DNA from: Acidimicrobiales bacterium
GTDB lineage: Bacteria > Actinomycetota > Acidimicrobiia > Acidimicrobiales > Aldehydirespiratoraceae
DNA length: 64,000 bases
Reading direction: 5' to 3'
Assembly (NCBI GenBank): GCA_040219515.1
Contig: JAVJSI010000015.1
Coordinates: 1-64,000, forward strand
Shown here: positions 27,225 to 35,433 of the stretch, piece by piece
Position numbering within the stretch: the stretch's first letter is position 1
Layout: every line of letters begins with the position of its first letter
Position numbers and translations under genes: made by a program
The notes under the pieces: model-generated
Seen by the model: only the letters and a program-made list of their open reading frames with translations
Database searches by the model: none
Told to the model about the DNA's origin: nothing

Positions 27225-27596
27225 ATGATCGGCATCGGCACCGACCTCGTCGACATCGACCGCTTCCGCACGGTCCTCCACCGCACCCCGGGCATCGTCG
27301 ATCGTCTTTTTCGGGCCGACGAACGGGCCTATGCCGAACAGGCCGGCGATCCGACGGCGCGGTTCGCCGCTCGTTTCGCAGCCAAGGAGGCCACGCTCAA
27401 GTCACTGGGCCTCGGCCTCGGCGCCATGGCGATGGCCGACATCGAGGTGGTGAAACACGCCGACGGTCGCCCTGAGCTCCGCCTGCACGGCGGCGCCGTC
27501 GACATCGCGGCCGCGGCGGGAGCGCAACGGTTCCTGTTGACGATCTCCCACACCGATCATGTCGCGCAGGCGACCGTCGTGGCGTTGGCGTCGTGA
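27225..27596 (+). CDS. acpS: Holo-[acyl-carrier-protein] synthase
   Basis: A 123-residue AcpS that transfers 4'-phosphopantetheine from CoA to acyl carrier protein. The Mg-binding Asp is in IGIGTDLVDIDRF and the second signature is ARFAAKEATLKSLG; HTDHVAQATVVAL closes the fold. TAGCGT at 27213-27218, six bases before the ATG and overlapping the stop of the upstream gene, could be a -10 box for a leaderless transcript. No ribosome-binding site is seen. Confidence 0.93.
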   Translation: MIGIGTDLVDIDRFRTVLHRTPGIVDRLFRADERAYAEQAGDPTARFAARFAAKEATLKSLGLGLGAMAMADIEVVKHADGRPELRLHGGAVDIAAAAGAQRFLLTISHTDHVAQATVVALAS

Positions 27597-28933
27597 TCCC
27601 GATCGTCACGCCGGACCGGATGGCGGCGGTCGATGCCGCAGCGGCCAGCGAACTCGACCAGTTGATCGAACGCGCCGGGCGCGCCGTCGCTCGCGAAGCG
27701 CTGACGATGCTGGGCGGCACCTATGGGCGTCGCGTCGTGGTGCTGGTCGGTCCGGGCAACAACGGCGCTGACGGCCGCGCCGCCGCGCGCCGGCTTCGGC
27801 ACAGTGGGGTTCGGGTGAGGGAGATCGAGGTCGGGGAACAGCCGGCCGTACTTCCGGCGGCCGATCTGGTCATCGACGCGGCGTTCGGCAACGGCCTGCG
27901 TCGGCCCTACCTCGCCCCGGACGTCCTCGCCGGGACCTCGGTGCTCGCCGTCGACATTCCCTCGGGGGTCGACGGCCTGACCGGCGAGCGCGTCGGCGAG
28001 CCGATGGCGGCCGATCGCACGGTGACGTTCGGTGGACTCAAACCGGGCCTGGTACTCGAGCCGGGTCGCAGCCTCGCCGGTGCGGTGGTGGTGGCCGACA
28101 TCGGACTCGAACTCGGTGAGGTGCGGGTCCACGCCGTCGACGATGCCGACGTGACCCGGCTGCTGTCGGGCCGGTCGGCCGATGACCACAAGTGGAAGGC
28201 CGGCGTGCGGGTGGTGGGTGGCGCACCGGGGATGACCGGGGCCGCCGCGCTGGCCGCCCGCGCCGCCCAACGGTGCGGGGCCGGCATTGTCCAGATGGCC
28301 ATGCCCGGCGGACGCGGCGACGAGGGGCCACTCGAGACGGTCGGACATCCGTTGCCCAGAGAGGACTGGGCCGACGAGGCCTTCGCATCGGTCGACGAGC
28401 GAATTCAGGCGCTCTTGCTCGGGTGTGGGCTCGGCCCGATCGACAGACCGACGCTCGAGGCCGCGTGCCGCGTCGACCGGCCCCTCGTGCTCGACGGTGG
28501 TGCGCTCCAACCGGAGCTCGTTCCGCTGCTCGGGGCTCGGGAGGCACCCACGGTGCTGACCCCGCACGACGGCGAGTGGCATCGGCTCGCCGGCCCCGAC
28601 CGAGCGGACCGGATCTCGTCGACGCAGGCATTCGCTCTCGAACACGGCGTGACCGTCGCCCGCAAGGGTCCGACCACCATCGTGGCGGCGCCCGATGGCT
28701 CGGCTCGCGTCGTCACGTCGGGCACCGCCGCGCTGGCGACGGCGGGCACCGGCGACGTACTCGGCGGTGCCATCCTGGGCCTGCTGGCCCGAGGTCACGC
28801 CGGACCCGACGCCGCCACGATCGCCGCCCATGTGCACGGTCTCGCCGGTGCTCGATTGGGGCTGGGGTTGGTTGCCTCGGAGGTGGCCGAGCAGTTGCCC
28901 GCACTGCTCGCCGAACTCCGGCCGGTCGACTGA
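27593..28933 (+). CDS. nnr: Bifunctional NAD(P)H-hydrate epimerase/dehydratase
   Basis: A 446-residue repair enzyme for hydrated NAD(P)H. The YjeF_N epimerase half (about 1-195) has LIERAGRAVAREAL, VVLVGPGNNGADGRAAARRL and DIPSGVDGLTGE. The C-terminal ADP-dependent dehydratase half (ribokinase-like) has VVGGAPGMTGAAALAARAA, LTPHDGEWHRL and the active-site GTAALATAGTGDVLGGAILGLLARG. The GTG start overlaps the acpS stop by four bases, so the two are coupled. Confidence 0.93.
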   Translation: MIPIVTPDRMAAVDAAAASELDQLIERAGRAVAREALTMLGGTYGRRVVVLVGPGNNGADGRAAARRLRHSGVRVREIEVGEQPAVLPAADLVIDAAFGNGLRRPYLAPDVLAGTSVLAVDIPSGVDGLTGERVGEPMAADRTVTFGGLKPGLVLEPGRSLAGAVVVADIGLELGEVRVHAVDDADVTRLLSGRSADDHKWKAGVRVVGGAPGMTGAAALAARAAQRCGAGIVQMAMPGGRGDEGPLETVGHPLPREDWADEAFASVDERIQALLLGCGLGPIDRPTLEAACRVDRPLVLDGGALQPELVPLLGAREAPTVLTPHDGEWHRLAGPDRADRISSTQAFALEHGVTVARKGPTTIVAAPDGSARVVTSGTAALATAGTGDVLGGAILGLLARGHAGPDAATIAAHVHGLAGARLGLGLVASEVAEQLPALLAELRPVD

Positions 28934-28948
28934 GCCGGGGCCGAGTCG

Positions 28949-30058
28949 ATGCACCTCGTCGTGGACCTCGTCGACCCGTTTCACGGGGGATCACACCGCG
29001 CCTGGGCCGAGGGATGGACGGCGACGTCGGCGCACCGGGTCCGGCTCCACACGTTGCCGGCCCAGGCGTGGCGGTGGCGCATGCGAGGCGCGGCGACCAC
29101 GCTGGCGCCCACGCTGGTCGACGGCGCGACGAAGGACGGCCCGCCCGATGTCGTGGTCGTGTCCGACATGATCGACCTCGGTGACCTGCGGGCGCGCACG
29201 ATGACGACGCATTCCCGCGTGCCGATGGTCCTCTACCTCCACGAGAATCAGCTCACCTATCCGCGACGCCCCGACGAACCGCTCGACGCCGGTCTCGCAT
29301 GGATCACCTGGCGAAACCTCACGCTGGCCGATGAGATCTGGTGCAACTCGGCGTTTCATCGAGATGAGTTGCTCGGCGCGTTGCCGGCCTTCCTCGAGGC
29401 CGTGCCCGATCACGACCACTCCCACCTCTTGGCGGGGGTGGCGGCGCGCATGCGCGTGCGTCATCCGGGAGTCGACCTTCCGGCATCGCGTTCCCGGCAC
29501 GACCCTCCGCTTGTGCTCAGCAACCAGCGATGGCACGACGACAAGGACGTCGAGTCGGTGGTCCGGGCGATGATCCGGCTCGCCGACGATGGCGTGGTGT
29601 TCAGGGCGGCGGTGATCGGCGACCACGAGGGTGGCCACGCCGAGGTGATCGACCCGCTGCTGGACCGACTGGGCGATCGTGTCGTGGCCCGGGGGCATCA
29701 GACCCGTGCGCGCTACGAGGAGCTTGTCGGCGAGTCCGACGTCGTGGTGTCGGCCGCCCGCACCGAGTTCTTCGGCATCGCCGTGGTCGAGGCGGTCGGC
29801 GCCGGCGCCGTGCCCGTGCTGCCGCACGACGTGGCCTACCCCGAGGTCGTTCCGTCGGCGTATCACGCGTCGGTCCTCTACGAGCGGGGCGACCTTCGCC
29901 GTGCACTGGCTGCCACGCTGGCCGACCTCGAACGGCACCGGGTGGCGGTCGAAGGACTGGCCGAATCGATGGGCCGATTCTCGTGGGAAGTGGTGGCGCC
30001 GGACTACGACCGGGCGCTCGAAGGTCTGGCCGGGTCGCGGCGCAGCGGCGACCACTAG
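28949..30058 (+). CDS. QTMAN/DUF3524-like glycosyltransferase
   Basis: A 369-residue GT-B fold enzyme. The N-terminal DUF3524 signature is clear: DLVDPFHGGSHRAWAEGW (6-23) and VLYLHENQLTYP (94-105). The C-terminal half has the GT4-type nucleotide-sugar site (SAARTEFFGIAVVEAVGAGAVPVLP). Animal members (GTDC1/QTMAN) attach mannose to queuosine in tRNA-Asp; the substrate of bacterial homologues is not settled. Its neighbours truA and tsaB/D modify tRNA, which fits, but no queuosine genes are in the window. Confidence 0.85.
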   Translation: MHLVVDLVDPFHGGSHRAWAEGWTATSAHRVRLHTLPAQAWRWRMRGAATTLAPTLVDGATKDGPPDVVVVSDMIDLGDLRARTMTTHSRVPMVLYLHENQLTYPRRPDEPLDAGLAWITWRNLTLADEIWCNSAFHRDELLGALPAFLEAVPDHDHSHLLAGVAARMRVRHPGVDLPASRSRHDPPLVLSNQRWHDDKDVESVVRAMIRLADDGVVFRAAVIGDHEGGHAEVIDPLLDRLGDRVVARGHQTRARYEELVGESDVVVSAARTEFFGIAVVEAVGAGAVPVLPHDVAYPEVVPSAYHASVLYERGDLRRALAATLADLERHRVAVEGLAESMGRFSWEVVAPDYDRALEGLAGSRRSGDH

Positions 30059-30068
30059 CGTGTGCCGC

Positions 30069-30944
30069 GTGGACATCGCGGTCGAAGGAGTCACCGTCGG
30101 ACACTGGACCGACGCCACCGCTCGCACCGGTTGCACGGTGGTGCGGTTCCCCATGGCCACGATTGCGTCGGGCGAGATCCGCGGCGGTGCCCCGGCGAGC
30201 CGGGAGTTCGCCCTGCTCGAACCCACGCGAACGGTGGGCACGGTCGATGCGGTGGTGCTGAGCGGTGGTTCGGCCTTCGGCCTGGCCGCCGCCGACGGTG
30301 TGATGTCGGTGCTCGAAGCCGAGGATCGGGGGCACCCGACCCCGCACGGTCGTGTGCCCATCGTGGTCGGGCTGTCGCTCTTCGATCTCGCCGTGGGCGA
30401 CGCCTCGGTCAGGCCCGATGCGGCCGCCGGCGCCGCGGCCGCGCGCGCCGCCTCCAGCGACGCGGCGACAGGCCGTGTCGGAGCGGGTACCGGCGCGACC
30501 GTGGGGAAGTGGCGCGGCCCCGACCACATCCGCCCGGGCGGGATCGGGATCGTGAACCTGCGACGCGGCGAGCTCACGGTCACGGCCATCGTGGCGAACA
30601 ACGCCGCCGGTGAGGTCGCCGACGGTCAGGTGGAACGCGCCCTGCTCGACGGGACATTCGACGACTGGCCCGATCGGGCGGCCTGGGCCGAGGCCTCGAA
30701 CACGGTCATCGGTGTCGTGGTCACCAACGCGACGCTCGACAAGGCCGCCTGCCGCCTGATCGCCGAAGGGGCCCATGACGGCCTTGCTCGGGCCATCACC
30801 CCGCCGCACATGCGAAGCGACGGCGACGGGTTCGTCGGCGCGGCGACCGGGCTGGTCGATGCCCATGTCGACGATGTGCGGCTGATGGCGGTCGTCGCGG
30901 TGGAGCAGGCCGTCCGGGAGTCGGTCGGTAGCATCGGGGAGTGA
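30069..30944 (+). CDS. P1 family (S58) self-processing peptidase/amidohydrolase
   Basis: A 291-residue member of the DmpA/NylC/ThnT group of N-terminal nucleophile hydrolases. It has VVLSGGSAFGLAAADGVM, GRVGAGTGATVGKW and IVANNAAGEVAD. Cleavage is predicted between Asn211 and Thr212 in EASNTVIGVVVTNA, exposing Thr as the nucleophile, as in ThnT and NylC. Natural substrates of this family are mostly unknown. The GTG at 30069 was chosen because TAGCGT lies 7 nt before it; a GTG at 30060 would add three residues. Confidence 0.85.
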   Translation: MDIAVEGVTVGHWTDATARTGCTVVRFPMATIASGEIRGGAPASREFALLEPTRTVGTVDAVVLSGGSAFGLAAADGVMSVLEAEDRGHPTPHGRVPIVVGLSLFDLAVGDASVRPDAAAGAAAARAASSDAATGRVGAGTGATVGKWRGPDHIRPGGIGIVNLRRGELTVTAIVANNAAGEVADGQVERALLDGTFDDWPDRAAWAEASNTVIGVVVTNATLDKAACRLIAEGAHDGLARAITPPHMRSDGDGFVGAATGLVDAHVDDVRLMAVVAVEQAVRESVGSIGE

Positions 30945-31432
30945 ACGCTCCCGTCGACCTCTGCTGCGCCACGGCCTCCGCCGCGAGCACCCAGGCCCTC
31001 GCGATGGCCATCGCGCCGCTGATCACCGACGGAGATCTTCTCGTGCTGGTGGGCGACCTCGGCGCCGGGAAAACCGCGTTCACGCAAGGCATGGGTCGAG
31101 CCCTCGGGGTGCAGGAACCCATCACGAGCCCCACCTTCACGTTGGCCAACCGCTATCAGGGGCGGCTGACGGTGAACCATCTCGACGTCTATCGCGTCGA
31201 GGCGTTGGCCGAGGCGGAGGACCTCGCGTTGGTCGAGTTGCTCGACGACGGCGTGACGCTGATCGAATGGGGCGACGTGATCCTTCCCGCCCTCCCGGCC
31301 GATCGACTCGATGTGCGCATCTTGTTCGGCGACGACGACGATGCGCGTCGACTCGAGTTCACCGCGGTCGGGGAGCGGTGGACGGCCAGGCTCGATCTGC
31401 TCCGCACCGCCGCCGGCGAGTGGGCGACGTGA
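30941..31432 (+). CDS. tsaE: tRNA t6A biosynthesis ATPase TsaE
   Basis: A 163-residue P-loop ATPase of the TsaBDE complex that makes N6-threonylcarbamoyl-adenosine at tRNA position 37. The Walker A is GDLGAGKTAF; SPTFTLANRY, HLDVYRVE and LIEWGD are family motifs. The GTG start overlaps the preceding gene by four bases. TAGCAT at 30929-30934 lies six bases before it and may be an internal -10. Confidence 0.94.
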   Translation: MNAPVDLCCATASAASTQALAMAIAPLITDGDLLVLVGDLGAGKTAFTQGMGRALGVQEPITSPTFTLANRYQGRLTVNHLDVYRVEALAEAEDLALVELLDDGVTLIEWGDVILPALPADRLDVRILFGDDDDARRLEFTAVGERWTARLDLLRTAAGEWAT

Positions 31433-32100
31433 CCACCCCACTGGTGTTGTCCATCGAGTCGGCCACGTCCTGCGTGGGCTGCGCGATCGGCACGGCCGAT
31501 GGAGTGATCGCGTCCACCCACTCGACCCGGGCCCGACGCCACGCCGAGTCGCTCGCCCCGCAGATCGAGTTCGTCCTCGCCCAGGCGGGCGTGCACGTCA
31601 CCGACATCGAGATGGTGGCGGTCGACGTCGGCCCGGGGCTCTACACGGGGTTGCGGGTGGGCATCACGACCGCCCGGGCCATGGCCCACATGCTCGGCGT
31701 GCCGATGTTGGCAGTCTCCTCGCTCGAAGCGATCGCCCACGCCAACCGCGCCGGTGGCGCCATGACGGTGACGATCGACGCCCGGCGGGGCGAGGTGTTC
31801 CACGCGGCGTTCACGATCAGCCCCGGTGGCAGCATCGACGGCACCGAACCTGCGGTCGGGTCCCCGTCCTCGGTTCCCTCCGACGGCCCCACCCGCGTCG
31901 TGGGCGACGGCGTGCTCGTCCATGCCGAGGCCCTCTCGGCGGCCGGTCTCCACATCGATGCCGACGGCGTCCACGTGCCCTCGCCCGACTCGATTCTCGC
32001 GTTGGCGACCAGTCGACTCGAGCGGGCGGTGCAACCGGTGGAGGTGCAGCCGCTCTACCTGCGTCGTCCCGATGCCGTGGCGAAGTGGGACATGGCGTGA
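31429..32100 (+). CDS. tsaB: tRNA t6A biosynthesis protein TsaB
   Basis: A 223-residue ASKHA-fold protein that pairs with TsaD. It starts LVLSIESATSCVGCAIG and contains LAPQIEFVLAQAG, VDVGPGLYTGLRVGITTARAMAHMLG and VTIDARRGEVFHA. It is catalytically inactive in other bacteria and acts as the TsaD partner. The GTG start overlaps tsaE by four bases and its stop overlaps rimI. Confidence 0.94.
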   Translation: MTTPLVLSIESATSCVGCAIGTADGVIASTHSTRARRHAESLAPQIEFVLAQAGVHVTDIEMVAVDVGPGLYTGLRVGITTARAMAHMLGVPMLAVSSLEAIAHANRAGGAMTVTIDARRGEVFHAAFTISPGGSIDGTEPAVGSPSSVPSDGPTRVVGDGVLVHAEALSAAGLHIDADGVHVPSPDSILALATSRLERAVQPVEVQPLYLRRPDAVAKWDMA

Positions 32101-32612
32101 GCGACATCCACTACACGCGGATGGCCCCCCGTGACATCGACGCGGTCATCGCAATCGACACCGTCGCCTATCCCAACCCCTGGTCGGCTGCCACCTGGCG
32201 CAAGGAGTTGGCGGCCGCCGAACGACTGCACATGGTGGCGCTCGACGGTGCTCGCGTGGTCGGCCACGCCGGCCTGCTCTACGTGCTCGACGAGGTCCAC
32301 ATCACCACGGTCGCCACCGCCGAGGACCGGGCGAGCGAGGGCATCGCCACGGCGCTGTTGGTGCGCTTGCTCACTGCGGCCCGCGACCACGGGGCCACTG
32401 CGGCGACGCTCGAGGTGCGTTCCGGGTCGGCCCGCCCGCAGCGCCTCTACGGTCGCTTCGGATTTCGCCCTGCCGGAGTGCGGCGCAAGTACTACCAGGA
32501 CCCGATCGACGACGGCATCGTGATGTGGTTGCACGACCTCGACAGCGAGGACGTCGCCCGCCGACTTGCCGATCTGTCGTCAGGCGACCTGGCCGCCGAG
32601 GGACAGACATGA
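32097..32612 (+). CDS. rimI: Ribosomal-protein-alanine N-acetyltransferase RimI-like
   Basis: A 171-residue GNAT acetyltransferase. The acetyl-CoA loop is in VATAEDRASEGIATALLVRLL, followed by LEVRSGSARPQRLYGRFGFRPAGVRRKYYQDP, the RimI signature. RimI acetylates the N-terminus of S18 in E. coli, and rimI lies between tsaB and tsaD in many bacteria. The GTG overlaps the tsaB stop. Confidence 0.92.
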   Translation: MSDIHYTRMAPRDIDAVIAIDTVAYPNPWSAATWRKELAAAERLHMVALDGARVVGHAGLLYVLDEVHITTVATAEDRASEGIATALLVRLLTAARDHGATAATLEVRSGSARPQRLYGRFGFRPAGVRRKYYQDPIDDGIVMWLHDLDSEDVARRLADLSSGDLAAEGQT

Positions 32613-32645
32613 ACAGGCAGACATGAGCAGGCAGACATGAGCAGT
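32604..32645 (+). repeat. 14-nt tandem repeat making an ATGA stop-start ladder before tsaD
   Basis: Three copies of a 14-nt unit around GCAGACATGA place ATGs at 32609, 32623 and 32637. The first ATG overlaps the rimI stop. It reads five codons (MNRQT) to a TGA that overlaps the second ATG; the second reads MSRQT to a TGA that overlaps the third, the tsaD start. Confidence 0.8.
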
Positions 32646-33641
32646 GACGTCATTCTCGGCATCGAGACGAGTTGCGACGAGACGGCGGCGGCGGTGGTCG
32701 CTCGGGCCGGTGACGTGCGGTCGAACGTCGTGTCGAGCCAGGTCGAGATCCACGCGCGCTTCGGTGGCGTCGTCCCCGAGGTCGCCAGCCGCGCCCATGT
32801 CGAGACGATCATGCCCGTCGTCGAGGAGGCCCTCCGCGTGGCGGACACGTCGCCGTCCGGCATCGACGCGGTCGCGGCCACCCACGGTCCGGGCCTCGTC
32901 GGTGCGCTGCTGGTGGGGGTGTCCGCAGCCAAGGCGATCTCGCTCGTGTGGGACGTTCCGTTCGTAGCCGTCAACCATCTCGAGGCACACCTCTACGCCG
33001 CGTTCCTCGAAGAACCCGACCTCGAGATGCCACTGGTCATCGTGCTGGTGTCGGGTGGTCACACCATGTTGATCCTGATGGAGGACCACCTCCGCTATCG
33101 AGTGCTCGGCTCGACCCTCGACGACGCCGCCGGCGAAGCGTTCGACAAGGTCGCTCGGTTCATGGAGCTCGGCTACCCGGGTGGCCCGATCATCGACCGC
33201 CTGAGTGCCGATGGCGATCCCGAGGCCATCGCGTTCCCGCGGGCGATGGTCAACGACGGATGGAACTTCTCGTTCAGTGGCCTGAAGACCGCGGTCGTCA
33301 ACCATGTCCGCAAGCATCCCGACGTGGCGGTCGAAGACGTCGCCGCGTCGTTCCAGGAGGCGGTGGCCGATGTACTGGTGACCAAGGCGGTGCGGGCCGC
33401 TCGAGAACACGGCGCCAAGGGGTTGTGTCTCGCCGGCGGGGTCGCCGCCAACAGCCGGCTACGCGAGAAGATGGCCGCCGCGGCCGAGCGAGAGGGTGTG
33501 CGCGCGTTCCTGCCGAGCCGGGCGATGTGCACGGACAACGCGGCAATGGTCGCCGCGGCGGGGTGGTGGCGCCTGCGAGCCGACGGACCGTCGCGCCTCG
33601 ACACGGGCGCCGACCCCTCGTTGCGGCTGCCCGCCCTCTGA
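32637..33641 (+). CDS. tsaD: tRNA t6A transferase TsaD
   Basis: A 334-residue TsaD, the enzyme that moves threonylcarbamoyl onto A37 of ANN-decoding tRNAs. It begins ILGIETSCDETAAAVV and has the metal-binding His114 and His118 (AVNHLEAHLY), the GGHTMLILM phosphate loop and SGLKTAVVNHV. The last ATG of the repeat ladder is taken as the start since the other two hit stops. It ends the operon; 33642-33717 shows nothing recognisable. Confidence 0.96.
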   Translation: MSSDVILGIETSCDETAAAVVARAGDVRSNVVSSQVEIHARFGGVVPEVASRAHVETIMPVVEEALRVADTSPSGIDAVAATHGPGLVGALLVGVSAAKAISLVWDVPFVAVNHLEAHLYAAFLEEPDLEMPLVIVLVSGGHTMLILMEDHLRYRVLGSTLDDAAGEAFDKVARFMELGYPGGPIIDRLSADGDPEAIAFPRAMVNDGWNFSFSGLKTAVVNHVRKHPDVAVEDVAASFQEAVADVLVTKAVRAAREHGAKGLCLAGGVAANSRLREKMAAAAEREGVRAFLPSRAMCTDNAAMVAAAGWWRLRADGPSRLDTGADPSLRLPAL

Positions 33642-33717
33642 GCCGAACGGCCCCTTTGGTCATGACAGACGTCGGTCTCGGCTGAAGTGACTTCCGGCCC
33701 TGGCCGATCTCCTCTGA

Positions 33718-35433
33718 GTGAACCGACTTCTCCGGCGTTTCGTCGAACGAGACCTTTCCCTGGTCGTGCGCTTTCGTCGCGGTCTGCGGGCGGGGTTTCT
33801 CGTCGCTGCCGGACTGGCGGTCGGAACGCTGGTTCTCGTCGAGGTCGCGACCTCGTCGTTGAACCACGATGTCGGATACGGGCACGAACTCGCGACCCAG
33901 CGGGCCGAGGTCGCTCGGCTCAGCGAACGTCTGGCCCTGCTCGCCGGTGTCGATGACGCGGCCGAAGGGAACCGACTTCGCATCGAGATGGGCTCCGCCG
34001 TCGTCGATGTGGCGCGTCGCCAGACAGAGCTGCAACGTACGGACCCCGCACTCGCCGCGTCGACCGTCGAGTGGGAGGGCACTGTCGTGGAGTTCGACCG
34101 CGCCTTCGCCTCTGCGCTCGCGCTGCTCGACGAGTCCGTCGAGCTTCTCGCCGATCCCGACGCCTCGGCGCTCGTCGGTTCGCAGTCGGTCGTGGCGACG
34201 ATCTCGGCCCTCGCTGCGCTGGACCCCGTCTACGAGGCCCGGACCGACACCCGGGCCGACGCGGTGTTCGAGACCACCGCGACCCTCCGGCAGCAAGGTC
34301 GATGGGTGGCCGGTCTCGCGCTCGCCGCTGCGATCCTGCGGCTGGTGGTGCTCGGGCGCCCTCTGGTGCGCCAACTCGAGATCGACAACGAGGAGTACCG
34401 GCGCACCACCGAGGAGGGCGTCGAGATCCAGATGCGATCGATCGTTTCGTCGCGCCTGGCCGAGGGCATGGAAGCGGTCGACGACGAGCAGGGTGTCCGT
34501 GTGGTCGTCGAGCGGACCCTGGCGCGGCTCATGCCGACGCGTCCGGCCGAGATGCTCCTGGCCGATTCGTCGAAGGCTCATCTGGCGGTTCAGGCCGGCA
34601 ACCCGCTGCTGCCGACCCCGGGGTGCGATGTCCAGTCGCCCTGGTCGTGCCCCGCGGTGCGCCGCGGCCGGACGCAGGTGTTCGACGATTCCGATGGGCT
34701 GCGGGCGTGTCCGCATCTCTCCGGGCGCCCGGAGGGCGCGTGCTCTGCGGTGTGCGTGCCGGTGGCGTTCGTCGACGATTCGATGGGTGTCCTGCACGTC
34801 ACCGGTGAGGTCGGATGGACACCGAACGACTTCGAGGTGTTCGCCCTCGAGGCGCTGGCCGGCCAGGCGGCCGTCCGCCTCGGTACGATCCGGTCGTTCG
34901 AGAAGGCCGAAATCCAGGCCGGTACCGATGTGCTGACGGGATTGCCGAACCGCCGAGCAGTCGAAGACCACCTCGCCCGGTTCCTCGGCACTCGAACAAG
35001 CGGCGCAGTCGCAATCGCCGACCTCGACCACTTCAAGGCACTCAACGACACGTACGGCCACGAGGTCGGGGATCGCTCGCTTCGGGTGTTCGCGGAGGTC
35101 TTGCGGGGAGCGGTGCGTGAGCAGGACATCGCCGGACGCTGGGGCGGTGAGGAGTTCGTGCTCGTGCTCCCCGGGATGTCGGCTCGCGAGAGCGTCTCGA
35201 TTCTCGACCGTATCCGTACCGACCTGGCGGTCGCCTGTGCTCGCGGCGACGGGCCGCTGTTCACGGTGTCGATCGGCGTTGTCGACACGAACGCCGGCAC
35301 CGGCCTGGGGACCCTGATCGGGCTCGCCGACCAGTGTCTCTACGCGGCCAAGGAAGCGGGCCGCGACCGAGTCATCGTCGGACCGGTCGGTACCGTCGCA
35401 GCTGACGGGGCGACCTTCGAGGCGCTCGCATGA
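33718..35433 (+). CDS. Membrane diguanylate cyclase with GAF-like domain
   Basis: A 571-residue protein predicted to make cyclic-di-GMP. A first helix (about 25-45) and a second (about 197-213) enclose an extracytoplasmic helical sensor. A GAF-like domain (about 240-395) has conserved Cys (GCDVQSPWSCPAVRRGR, RACPHLSG). The GGDEF domain (about 400-560) has DVLTGLPNRRAVEDHL and the active GGEEF, with the RxxD product-inhibition site (REQD) five residues before it. The start is a GTG. It overlaps its paralogue by four bases, and the pair are probably co-transcribed. Confidence 0.92.
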   Translation: MNRLLRRFVERDLSLVVRFRRGLRAGFLVAAGLAVGTLVLVEVATSSLNHDVGYGHELATQRAEVARLSERLALLAGVDDAAEGNRLRIEMGSAVVDVARRQTELQRTDPALAASTVEWEGTVVEFDRAFASALALLDESVELLADPDASALVGSQSVVATISALAALDPVYEARTDTRADAVFETTATLRQQGRWVAGLALAAAILRLVVLGRPLVRQLEIDNEEYRRTTEEGVEIQMRSIVSSRLAEGMEAVDDEQGVRVVVERTLARLMPTRPAEMLLADSSKAHLAVQAGNPLLPTPGCDVQSPWSCPAVRRGRTQVFDDSDGLRACPHLSGRPEGACSAVCVPVAFVDDSMGVLHVTGEVGWTPNDFEVFALEALAGQAAVRLGTIRSFEKAEIQAGTDVLTGLPNRRAVEDHLARFLGTRTSGAVAIADLDHFKALNDTYGHEVGDRSLRVFAEVLRGAVREQDIAGRWGGEEFVLVLPGMSARESVSILDRIRTDLAVACARGDGPLFTVSIGVVDTNAGTGLGTLIGLADQCLYAAKEAGRDRVIVGPVGTVAADGATFEALA

